Below the pieces are notes generated by a model. The model made no database searches. It saw nothing but the letters and a program-made list of their open reading frames with translations, and had not been told where the DNA came from. Source: CAYVZU01 sp964455935 (GTDB lineage: Bacteria > Fibrobacterota > CAYVZU01). Taken from it: a stretch of 13,690 nt of DNA. Position 1 is the first letter of the stretch, and the number at the start of each line of letters is the position of its first letter. Position numbers and translations under genes: made by a program. The stretch is from contig CAYVZU010000107.1 in assembly GCA_964455935.1 (NCBI GenBank), positions 1 through 13,690 of the forward strand. Reading direction: 5' to 3'. This document shows, piece by piece, positions 7,195 to 13,690 of the stretch.

Positions 7195-8555
7195 TCGAAG
7201 CCCCCGGTGTCTTCCCGGCCGGAAAGGTTTTCGAACCGCGCATATTCGCGGGCAAAGGCCAGCTTCACGAGTCCCACCGGGCCGTTGCGCTGCTTGCCAA
7301 TGATGATTTCGGCGGTGTTTTCGTCCATGGTTTCATCGGCGCCAGCGCCAAAAGCCCGGTGAATGAAGAGGACCACATCCGCGTCCTGCTCGATGGCGCC
7401 CGATTCACGCAGGTCGGAGAGCTGCGGCCGCGCTCCTTTGCCGCGCTGCTCGACTTGTCGTGACAGCTGACTTAAGGCGACCACCGGAACACTGAGCTCC
7501 TTGGCCAGGGCCTTGAGAGACCGTGAAATCTGGGCGATTTCCTGCTGCCGGTTCTCTGCCTTCGATTCCGAACCATGGAGCATTTGGAGGTAGTCGACGA
7601 ACACAAGGTCCAGCGTATTCTGACGCTTGAGCCTTCGCGCTTTCGCCCGTAATTCAAGCACGTTGAGGGCCGCCGAGTCGTCGATGAATATGGCGGCTTC
7701 GGAAAGAGGCCCGGCCGCCAGAGAGAGCTTGGGAAATTCGCGCTTGCTCAGATGCCCGCTGCGGAGCTTATGCATGTTAATGCGCGCCTCTCCACACAAA
7801 AGGCGCTGCGTGATCTCCTCTTTCGACATTTCGAGACTGAAAAGGGCCAGCGCTTTTTTGTGGCGAATCGCGGCATTGAGAATGATCGACAGCGCAAACG
7901 ATGTTTTTCCCATGCTGGGCCGCGCAGCGACAATCACGAGATTGGCAGGCTGGAAGCCCGTGGTGAGCGCATCCAGCTCGTCGAATCCGGAAGGCACGCC
8001 CAGAACCTGACCCGTGGTGTATCGCTCGATATCTTCGAACGTTCTGGGTAGGAGTTGGTCGATCCGCAAGAACCCCTGGCGGATCCGGCTCTCGGAGATG
8101 CTGAAGATCTTCGATTCCGCTTTGTCAAGAATCGAGTCGGGCTGTTCGCTTCCGTCGAAGCACAGGGCCGAAACTTCCTGCGTTGCCGAGATCAGTTTGC
8201 GCAGGGTCGCTTTTTCCAGCAGAATCCGGGCGTAGTACTCAACGTTGGCCGATGTGGCCGCGGTTTCCAGGATCTCGGTGAGGTAAACCTCTTCGCCCAC
8301 CATTTCGAGCTGCTTGCGCTTTTTGAGTTCCTCCACAACGGTCAGAAGGTCGGCGGGATGATTCTGGCTGAAAAGCCCCGTGATGGCCAGAAAAATCAGG
8401 CGGTGGTCTTCGCGGTAGAAGCAGGAGTCGTCGATGACCTCAAGCGCCCGGGCGATCGTCTCGTTGTCCATCAGCATCGAGGCCAGAACGCTTTTCTCCA
8501 CCTCGATGGCCTGGGGCGGTATGCGGTCGTTGAGAAGTGTGGAAGGCGTTTCCAT
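7191..8555 (-). CDS. dnaB: Replicative DNA helicase DnaB, 454 residues
   Basis: Hexameric 5'-3' helicase that unwinds the replication fork and recruits primase. N-terminal DnaB domain at about 10-115 (IPPQAIEVEKSVLASMLMD), linker helix, then a RecA-like ATPase. Walker A ARPSMGKT is at 211-218, the catalytic-Glu region LFSLEMSKEE near 238-247, Walker B LVFVDYLQM around D321, SQLSR at 362-366, SDLRESGAIEQDAD at 380-392, and the arginine-finger region KQRNGP at 421-426. The length is typical and there is no intein. The ATG at 8555 has no clear Shine-Dalgarno (AATAAACGCA precedes it), but the N-terminus fits the family. It is the first gene of a minus-strand unit with mlaE and is divergent from the transcarbamylase gene. 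A weak promoter is proposed at 8624-8651. Confidence 0.96.
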   Translation of the reverse strand: METPSTLLNDRIPPQAIEVEKSVLASMLMDNETIARALEVIDDSCFYREDHRLIFLAITGLFSQNHPADLLTVVEELKKRKQLEMVGEEVYLTEILETAATSANVEYYARILLEKATLRKLISATQEVSALCFDGSEQPDSILDKAESKIFSISESRIRQGFLRIDQLLPRTFEDIERYTTGQVLGVPSGFDELDALTTGFQPANLVIVAARPSMGKTSFALSIILNAAIRHKKALALFSLEMSKEEITQRLLCGEARINMHKLRSGHLSKREFPKLSLAAGPLSEAAIFIDDSAALNVLELRAKARRLKRQNTLDLVFVDYLQMLHGSESKAENRQQEIAQISRSLKALAKELSVPVVALSQLSRQVEQRGKGARPQLSDLRESGAIEQDADVVLFIHRAFGAGADETMDENTAEIIIGKQRNGPVGLVKLAFAREYARFENLSGREDTGGFE

Positions 8556-8617
8556 TGCGTTTATTGAATTGCGGTCTGCCTTATCGGCTTCTGGTTACGG
8601 GTTTGATGCTTCCGGTG

Positions 8618-8651
8618 CGGACTAAAATAAAATCTATTTCGTCCGGTCCAA
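8618..8651 (-). promoter_or_regulatory. Imperfect palindrome and candidate dnaB promoter in the divergent spacer
   Basis: CGGAC (8618-8622) and GTCCG (8641-8645) pair, and inside them AAATA (8625-8629) pairs with TATTT (8635-8639). This makes an interrupted 10-bp inverted repeat. On the minus strand, TTGGAC (8646-8651) is followed after 16 bases by TATTTT (8624-8629), a modest promoter match that overlaps the palindrome. TCCGGT is also directly repeated at 8611-8616 and 8642-8647. The rest of the 279-base dnaB/transcarbamylase spacer shows only AT-rich TTATTATTATT (8766-8776), which could contain the opposite promoter's -10 without a good -35. Confidence 0.3.
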
Positions 8652-8834
8652 CAACAAGTTGCGTTCGTTGCAGGCTTGATTTCGCGGAACGTTGAAATGG
8701 CGACGCCGCACGAGTTTGGCATTGCGGGTGTGTACTTCAAAATCTCTGGAAGTGCCTGCCGTCAATTATTATTATTTCTTTCTAGCCGATTTTCCGGTTT
8801 CGATCGCTTTTCTCAATTCATTCAGGAGGCCATC

Positions 8835-9875
8835 ATGGCAAAGAAATCCGCCCCAAAAAAAGCCGCAAAGAGGAATTCCGCTGTGAAGAAAGCACCTGTC
8901 AGATCCGCCAAGGCCAGAATTCCGGCCATCAGTGACCGTCTGCGCGGCCGCCAGATTCCCCACATTGGGGTCCTTTCGGCCTCGGAACTGCATGAGATCA
9001 TTGCCCTGGGCGAATGGTTTCGCGACCATCCGTTGCATCCGGCCTATTCTGATTTGCTGAAAGGCCGGGTCCAGGCGCTTCTTTTCGTCTATGAATCAAC
9101 CCGCACGCGCCTAGGGTTTGAAGCCGCCATGGCCCAGTTGGGCGGCAGCAACACCTATCTTGCGGTCAAAGATACCCAAATGGGGCGGGGCGAGTCTGTG
9201 GCTGACACGGCCAGAGCCATAGGCCAGTACGTCAATTTGTTTTCGGGCCGCCTCTGGAAACAGGATGATATTGATACGGTCTGCAAGAATCTCGATATTC
9301 CGGTTCTCAACGCCTGTACGCCCCTTGATCACTCGACTCATGTTCTTGGCGAGTTGATGGCCATCAAGCAAGCCACTGGGAAGCTTGAAGGTATCAACCT
9401 TGTATACCATGGAATGGCTCGCGGAATTCTGCATTCCTTCATGCGTGTTTGCCCAGTACTCGGGATTAATCTAACTCTCGCAATTCCGGAGTCTTACGCT
9501 CGAACATTAAACAAAGACGTTGTAGCTGAAGGCCAGGCCCGAGCCAAGACTTCTGGAACCAGGCTGGAGATTTGCACAAACCTGCGGCAAGCGGTTAAAG
9601 GCGCCGATTTCATCCAGGCCAGCACCTTGATTCGCAGTATGCTGGCCGGGGAGCAGTCGCCTGAGGAGAAAGAGGTGAACGTGGCGGACTGGACCATGAG
9701 CACCGAAATCCTGAATTTGGCAAAACCCGGCGCGATGTACAGCCATTCGGGGCCGGCGCATCGCGGCGTCTGCGCAACCGACGAATTAATGGACGGACCG
9801 CGCTCCATTATTCCGGCCGAAGCGCATAATGCCATTTACTCAAAGAAGGCGATGATGGCGCTAATCGTGAAATAG
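8835..9875 (+). CDS. Divergent carbamoyltransferase of the ornithine carbamoyltransferase (OTCase) family, substrate unknown, 346 residues
   Basis: Aspartate/ornithine carbamoyltransferase fold; routine annotation would call it OTCase (argF). The carbamoyl-phosphate side is largely kept: STRTR at 88-92, the region ESVADTARAIGQY with R139 at the usual Arg position, and H166. However HPxQ reads HSTH (166-169), the ornithine-side Asn pair is MARG (194-197), the TDVWVSMG region reads ASTLIRSMLAG (262-272), HCLP reads HSGP (304-307), and AENR reads AHNA (330-333). These are by-eye alignments. Residues 1-28 form a Lys/Arg/Ala/Pro-rich tail absent from ordinary OTCases. The ATG follows a perfect AGGAGG (8824-8829). 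An upstream in-frame extension exists but lacks such a site. It probably uses carbamoyl phosphate with a different partner, or acts in the degradative direction. It leads the plus-strand cluster of oxidoreductases. Confidence 0.85.
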   Translation: MAKKSAPKKAAKRNSAVKKAPVRSAKARIPAISDRLRGRQIPHIGVLSASELHEIIALGEWFRDHPLHPAYSDLLKGRVQALLFVYESTRTRLGFEAAMAQLGGSNTYLAVKDTQMGRGESVADTARAIGQYVNLFSGRLWKQDDIDTVCKNLDIPVLNACTPLDHSTHVLGELMAIKQATGKLEGINLVYHGMARGILHSFMRVCPVLGINLTLAIPESYARTLNKDVVAEGQARAKTSGTRLEICTNLRQAVKGADFIQASTLIRSMLAGEQSPEEKEVNVADWTMSTEILNLAKPGAMYSHSGPAHRGVCATDELMDGPRSIIPAEAHNAIYSKKAMMALIVK

Positions 9876-9912
9876 TGGAATCCAAAACAAAGATAAGACA
9901 AAGGGCAGGGAG

Positions 9913-10020
9913 TTTTTGACAGAATAAATTGACAGGACAAGGGGATCTTGCCAACCCTCCGCAGCATTTGCTGCGGAGACGGATTTTATCTTGCTATCCT
10001 GTTGATTCTGTCAAATTTTT
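9913..10020. repeat. Roughly 108-base imperfect palindrome, dispersed-repeat-like
   Basis: The left arm (9913-9941) contains TTTGACAGAAT and ACAGGA, each found reverse-complemented in the right arm (9990-10020: TCCTGT, ATTCTGTCAAA). Related units recur within each arm: TTGACAGAA then TTGACAGGA on the left, TCCTGT then TTCTGT on the right. At the centre CCGCAGC (9959-9965) and GCTGCGG (9970-9976) form a perfect 7-bp hairpin with loop ATTT. It fills the spacer between the transcarbamylase stop and the next gene's ribosome site. From memory, ATCCTGT/ACAGGAT-rich intergenic elements recur in many environmental bacterial genomes. It may also stop transcription, since the right arm ends in ATTTTT. 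Confidence 0.55.
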
Positions 10021-10043
10021 GAAATTTGCGAAGGAGATGCGAC

Positions 10044-11102
10044 ATGGCAAAGTTTCGAATTGGAATCGTCGGGTCGAAGTTTGCGGCTGACTTTCACTGT
10101 GATGCCTACAGCCGCAATCGCGCCGTGGAAATCGCGGCCGTGGCCGCAATTGATAACCTGGACGTCATCTCGAAGAAGTGGGGGATACCCAAGACCTACG
10201 AGGACTACAACGAGATGTTCCATAAAGAGAAGCTCGATCTCGTCTCCGTGTGCGTTCCTAATTTTTTGCATCACGATGTGGTGATCGCCGCGTCCAAAGC
10301 CGGGCTCAACGTAGTCTGCGAGAAACCCCTGGCCACAACAATTGAAGATGGCCGTGAAATGATCGCGGTCTGCAAAAAAAACAAGACCAAGCTTTTTTAT
10401 GGCGAGGACTGGTGCTTTTCACCCACAATCAAGCGGTTGGATGCGCTTGTCGCCGAAGGCGGAATCGGCCGCGTCCTTTATGCCAAAGCCAAAGAGTGCC
10501 ATAATGGCTCGCATTCGCCTTTTGCCAAGAAACTAAAGACCTGCGGCGGCGGAAGCTTCATGCATTTAGCGATTCATCCCATCGGCTATCTGCTCCATCT
10601 GCTGGGGAAGGGGAACAACCCGGTTGTGGAAGTAAGCGGCCGCATGACCGGCGGCACGGATAAGAATTTCGTCCACAAGGACTTTGAAGGGGAGGATTTC
10701 GGCCTGGGTTTCATGCGCTTTAAGAACGGCGAAATCGGTCTTGTTGAGGGCAACTATATTACCGTCGGCGGCATGGACGACAAGGTTGAAATCTACGGCA
10801 GCGATGGCGTCCTAAAGGCTGATTTGACGTTTGGCTCGAATGTCGACTGCTATTCACGCAAAGGCATTTCATACTCCATCGAGAAAACGGATCACAATCT
10901 TGGCTGGACCAAGCCTGCTGTGGATGAATTTTACAACTTGGGCTATGTCGATGAGATGGCCTATTTCGTCGATTGCTCGGTCAATAATAAGGAACCCCTA
11001 TACGGCGTTTCAGGCCAGGCCGGGCTTGCTTGCCTGGAGTTGGTTCATGCTTTTTACGAATCCAACAGGACCGGGAAGATTGTCGCGGGAAGCTGGATGT
11101 AG
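10044..11102 (+). CDS. Gfo/Idh/MocA-family NAD(P)-dependent oxidoreductase, 352 residues
   Basis: Cytoplasmic dehydrogenase family acting on sugars, inositols and related polyols or amino-sugars. An N-terminal Rossmann fold (GIVGSKFAADFH at 7-18) is followed by the CVPNFLHHDV segment (70-79) and the family's EKP motif at 93-95, whose Lys94 is catalytic. The C-terminal substrate domain carries GGGSFMHLAIHP (168-179). H178 matches the usual catalytic His, while the Asp commonly found four residues earlier is H174. The Asp/His change and the Cys-rich surroundings (C152, C167) suggest a non-standard substrate. The ATG follows AAGGAG with 7-base spacing; an in-frame TTG 18 bases upstream is less likely. 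It lies between the dispersed repeat and a second, distantly related Gfo/Idh/MocA gene. Confidence 0.9.
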   Translation: MAKFRIGIVGSKFAADFHCDAYSRNRAVEIAAVAAIDNLDVISKKWGIPKTYEDYNEMFHKEKLDLVSVCVPNFLHHDVVIAASKAGLNVVCEKPLATTIEDGREMIAVCKKNKTKLFYGEDWCFSPTIKRLDALVAEGGIGRVLYAKAKECHNGSHSPFAKKLKTCGGGSFMHLAIHPIGYLLHLLGKGNNPVVEVSGRMTGGTDKNFVHKDFEGEDFGLGFMRFKNGEIGLVEGNYITVGGMDDKVEIYGSDGVLKADLTFGSNVDCYSRKGISYSIEKTDHNLGWTKPAVDEFYNLGYVDEMAYFVDCSVNNKEPLYGVSGQAGLACLELVHAFYESNRTGKIVAGSWM

Positions 11103-11114
11103 CAGGCAATTGTG

Positions 11115-11142
11115 AGTGGCGAGTCGTCAGTCGCCAGCCAGG
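11115..11142. repeat. Degenerate heptamer tandem repeat with a small hairpin
   Basis: Four consecutive 7-base units start AG: AGTGGCG, AGTCGTC, AGTCGCC, AGCCAGG. TGGCGA (11117-11122) and TCGCCA (11131-11136) form a 6-bp stem. The repeat occupies the 82-base spacer between the two Gfo/Idh/MocA genes. It could be a polymorphic microsatellite or a remnant of a dispersed repeat; no T-tract follows. Confidence 0.45.
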
Positions 11143-11184
11143 ACCAAAACGAAGAGGCAATAAACATGAGGGGATGGTGATTCG

Positions 11185-12429
11185 ATGAAAACGATAAAAG
11201 TGATTGTTGCAGGCGCCGGGGGTCGCGGCAGCGCCTATACAAATTATGTCTTTGACGATGTAAAATTTAACGTCGTGGGAGTAGCCGAGCCGCGTGAGTT
11301 CTATCGGAAGCGGATGGCGGAAAAGTTCGGTATCCCCGCGGAAAATATTTTCGAGGACTGGCGGGAAATGGCCGGCCGGGAAAAGTTTGCGGATGCGGTT
11401 ATTGTCTCCACGCAGGATTCGATGCATGCGGAACCGGCGATCGCCTTTGCGGAACGCAAATACCACATGCTGCTCGAAAAGCCAATGGCTCCGAATGTGG
11501 CGGACTGCCGCCGGATCGTGAAAGCCGCACTGGCCAACGATATCATTTTCGGCGTCTGCCACGTCATGCGATACACCGCCTATACCCAGGAAATGAAAAG
11601 GCTTATTGATGCCGGCACGATCGGCGATATCGTAAGCATACAGCACCTTGAACCCGTGGGCTATTGGCACCAGGCGCACTCTTATGTGCGCGGCAACTGG
11701 AGAAACGAGGCCCTCTCTTCATTCATGCTTCTGGCCAAGTCCTGTCACGATATCGACTGGATCCACCATCTCGTCGGCGCGAAATGCAAATCCGTTTCAT
11801 CGTTTGGGTCGCTGCAGCATTTCCGTAAGGAACAGAAACCGGAAGGGTCCGCAAGCCGGTGCGTCGAATGCGGTGTCGAATCGAAATGCTCCTATTCGGC
11901 GCTGAAAGTTTACATGCGCAGGGCGGAGCAGGGGAATTTTGGCTGGCCCGTGGATGTGATTACGGCCAACCGAACGGCTGCAAGCGTTCTCGATGCGCTT
12001 CGGGAAGGTCCATACGGTCGATGCGTATATGCATGCGATAACGATGTGGTGGATAATCAGGTCGTGAATATGCTCTTCGAGACCGGGCAGACGGCGTCGT
12101 TCACAATGACCGCCTTTACAGAAATGCGAAATCGGAACACGCGAATCTTTGGGGCCCGCGGTGAAATCACGGGAGACGGTAATTCGATTCAGGTGTACGA
12201 TTTTCTCACAGACCAGAAAAGGACAATAGAAATTTCGAGTTTGGGTGGAGATATGGCCAGCGGACACGGTGGAGGTGATCCGAGATTGTTTCACAGCTTC
12301 CTTCTTGCCGTTGCCGGAAATGACCGTTCGAAAATCCTATCCGGACCCGAAGAAACCCTGGAAAGCCACGAGATCGTGTTTGCCGCGGAAGAAGCACGCC
12401 GCGAAAACCGTGTTGTCAATATCAGGTGA
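11185..12429 (+). CDS. Second Gfo/Idh/MocA-family oxidoreductase with a Cys-containing insert, 414 residues
   Basis: Rossmann nucleotide site VAGAGGRGSAYT (8-19), STQDSMHAEPA (75-85), EKP at 98-100 (catalytic Lys99), and the substrate-domain motif LLAKSCHDIDW (182-192). In this motif K185, H188 and D191 are the conserved polar residues of this subfamily. A segment near 222-238 carries C226-x2-C229-x5-C235, followed by SYSALKVY. This resembles a cysteine insert I recall in a Gfo/Idh/MocA subfamily and could bind metal or be structural. It is longer than the preceding paralog (414 against 352 residues) and only distantly similar, so the pair is not a recent duplication. The DHODH-like gene follows after 11 bases, so cotranscription is very likely. 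The ribosome site is weak: AGGGG 11 bases upstream, or GGTGA 4 bases upstream. Confidence 0.9.
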   Translation: MKTIKVIVAGAGGRGSAYTNYVFDDVKFNVVGVAEPREFYRKRMAEKFGIPAENIFEDWREMAGREKFADAVIVSTQDSMHAEPAIAFAERKYHMLLEKPMAPNVADCRRIVKAALANDIIFGVCHVMRYTAYTQEMKRLIDAGTIGDIVSIQHLEPVGYWHQAHSYVRGNWRNEALSSFMLLAKSCHDIDWIHHLVGAKCKSVSSFGSLQHFRKEQKPEGSASRCVECGVESKCSYSALKVYMRRAEQGNFGWPVDVITANRTAASVLDALREGPYGRCVYACDNDVVDNQVVNMLFETGQTASFTMTAFTEMRNRNTRIFGARGEITGDGNSIQVYDFLTDQKRTIEISSLGGDMASGHGGGDPRLFHSFLLAVAGNDRSKILSGPEETLESHEIVFAAEEARRENRVVNIR

Positions 12430-12440
12430 AAGGAAATTTT

Positions 12441-13690
12441 ATGCGCTTTTCCGAACAGGACATAAGCTTGCCCATCGAGATCGCGGGCGTCAAATTCCGC
12501 AATCCGTTTTATGTCGCTTCGGGTCCCACCACCATGACGGTGGACCAGCTTGTGCGGATCGAAGAGACCGGATGGGGCGGGGCCAGCATCAAGCTGACCT
12601 TTGACCCGCCGCCCTACATCAATCGTCATCCCCGCTACGGTTTCTGGGAAGATCAGCGCATTTTATCCTTTACGACCGAAAAGAGAATGGCTTTTGAGGA
12701 CAGCCTGCGCATGATCGAGGAGGCCCGGAAAAAGACCAGCAAGATCGTGCTGTTCTCGAATTTCACCTATGCCGGCGACAAAGGACTCGAAGGCTGGGTG
12801 AATATGGCCCAAGGATTTGAGCGGGCCGGGGTCCATGTCAATGAAATCAACATGTGCTGTCCAAACATGTCGTACAACGTGGAGCTAAGCGAGAGCGGGG
12901 CCAAGCAAGGGCCCAAGACGGGAGCCAGTCTGGGCCAGCAACTTGATCAGGTCAAGGCCATTGTGGCGGCGGTCAAGCAAGGGACGAAGATCCCGTTGTT
13001 TGTCAAACTGACGCCCGAGGGCGGCCGTATCGCCCATGTAGCCAGAGCCTGCTACGAAGCAGGCGCCGCTGCCGTGGGAACCGCGGCCAATCGGCTCACC
13101 ATCCACCATTTGGATCTCGATAATCCAACGCAATCGCCCATCAGCCTGCAGGACGAAGTTTCCATGCAGTGCATGTGCAGCACCTGGGTGCATCCCCTGG
13201 GTCTTCGCGACGTGTACGAGATTCGCAAACTCAACGGCCCGGCAGTGGAAATTACCGGCACCGGCGGGGTTTCCGACTGGCGTTCGGCCGCCGAAATGCT
13301 TTACTGCGGCGCGACGCTGGTTGGCGTTTGTGCCGAAACGCTGATCTCCGGATTCGGGTTCCTTCCCAAGATGGTTTTGGATCTGAAGACGTACATGAAA
13401 AAACACGGCTATGAGTCGATTCGGCCCATGACCAATGTGATCGCACCGGCGATCAAGGCCGCTCCGGAAGTCACGCTATACAAGGGAAATGCCCGGGTCA
13501 AGAACAACAACCTTTCGGCGCCCTGCGTCTACACCTGCCCGGCTTCCGTGCCGGCCCAGGCTTACATCAGCAAGATCGCAGAAGGCGAGTTCAAGGAAGG
13601 ATTCGAAATTCTGACTTCATCCACTCCGCTCATGTCCATCTGCAGCATCGTCTGCAATCATCCCTGTGAGGATGCCTGCACACGGGGTCA
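12441..13690 (+). CDS. Dihydropyrimidine dehydrogenase (PreA)/DHODH-like FMN domain fused to a GltD-like Fer4_20 iron-sulfur module; partial at the right edge
   Basis: 416 codons are visible and the frame stays open. Residues 1-325 form a TIM-barrel flavoprotein domain like PreA/dihydroorotate dehydrogenase: IEIAGVKFRNPFYVASGP at the start, NMCCPN at 137-142 (usual NxSCPN), FVKLTP at 187-192, and the FMN-phosphate region ITGTGGVSDW (271-280) with GATLVGVCAETL (290-301). In the lid loop GASLGQ (161-166) I find Ser-Leu where dihydropyrimidine dehydrogenases have Ala-Cys. Residues 360-416 begin a second module with C362-x3-C366-P and C401-x3-C405-x3-C409-x3-C413. This is the Fer4_20 start of GltD/PreT-like FAD/NAD(P) proteins, with the first Cys pair of some members missing. 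Mammalian DPD has the two modules in the opposite order. The start follows AAAGGA. It probably passes electrons between NAD(P)H and a ring or imine substrate via FAD, Fe-S and FMN. Confidence 0.87.
   Translation, partial: MRFSEQDISLPIEIAGVKFRNPFYVASGPTTMTVDQLVRIEETGWGGASIKLTFDPPPYINRHPRYGFWEDQRILSFTTEKRMAFEDSLRMIEEARKKTSKIVLFSNFTYAGDKGLEGWVNMAQGFERAGVHVNEINMCCPNMSYNVELSESGAKQGPKTGASLGQQLDQVKAIVAAVKQGTKIPLFVKLTPEGGRIAHVARACYEAGAAAVGTAANRLTIHHLDLDNPTQSPISLQDEVSMQCMCSTWVHPLGLRDVYEIRKLNGPAVEITGTGGVSDWRSAAEMLYCGATLVGVCAETLISGFGFLPKMVLDLKTYMKKHGYESIRPMTNVIAPAIKAAPEVTLYKGNARVKNNNLSAPCVYTCPASVPAQAYISKIAEGEFKEGFEILTSSTPLMSICSIVCNHPCEDACTRG

Noticed and set aside
8676..8834. In-frame N-terminal extension of the transcarbamylase by 53 codons
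   Set aside because: The ATG at 8835 has a perfect AGGAGG five bases upstream; the extension has no ribosome site and reads unlike any family N-terminus.
10044..12429. Tandem duplication of one Gfo/Idh/MocA gene
   Set aside because: Apart from the Rossmann and EKP motifs the two proteins differ in length, substrate-domain motif and Cys insert, so they are distant paralogs.
1..13690. CRISPR array, tRNA or rRNA genes, insertion sequence or phage genes
   Set aside because: I looked on both strands and saw no spaced identical repeats, cloverleaf with CCA-type ends, rRNA core sequence, transposase or integrase motif.

Overview
The window looks like a stretch of a draft or metagenome scaffold: a run of ten undetermined bases lies at 6140-6149. 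The host is probably a diderm (Gram-negative-type) bacterium. It encodes an Mla-type lipid-transport permease and ATPase, a probable lipoprotein and a Sec-exported beta-helix protein. A 2[4Fe-4S] ferredoxin, a RACo-like ferredoxin/ATPase and a flavin/iron-sulfur dehydrogenase hint at anaerobic metabolism. Base composition is moderately GC-rich by eye. I cannot name the phylum from the sequence; an uncultivated anaerobic lineage is only an inference.

Left part (1-2270, all minus strand): a partial receiver-like protein at the edge, a 55-residue ferredoxin with its own promoter, then a two-gene unit (lipoprotein followed by exported beta-helix protein, overlapping by ATGA). Two hairpins separate the ferredoxin from the edge gene. 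A divergent promoter region (2271-2363) leads into a plus-strand pair: a RACo-like ferredoxin/ASKHA ATPase and a CorA-type ion channel whose GMN motif reads SMN.

Centre (5138-8555, minus strand): dnaB runs into mlaE with an ATGA overlap. A poorly coding 377-base stretch holding the assembly gap follows, then mlaF. No MCE-domain gene (mlaD) is visible, so the transporter is incomplete here.

Right part (8835-13690, plus strand): a transcarbamylase of ornithine-carbamoyltransferase fold, two Gfo/Idh/MocA oxidoreductases, and a dihydropyrimidine-dehydrogenase-like FMN domain fused to the start of a GltD-like iron-sulfur module that runs off the edge. The transcarbamylase keeps most carbamoyl-phosphate contacts, but by eye has lost essentially every ornithine contact. 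Together these genes could form an undescribed pathway in which a ring or imine/amide compound is reduced or oxidised and a carbamoyl group is transferred or removed. This is the part of the window most worth a second look. The spacers within it carry a roughly 108-base dispersed-repeat-like palindrome and a degenerate heptamer repeat.
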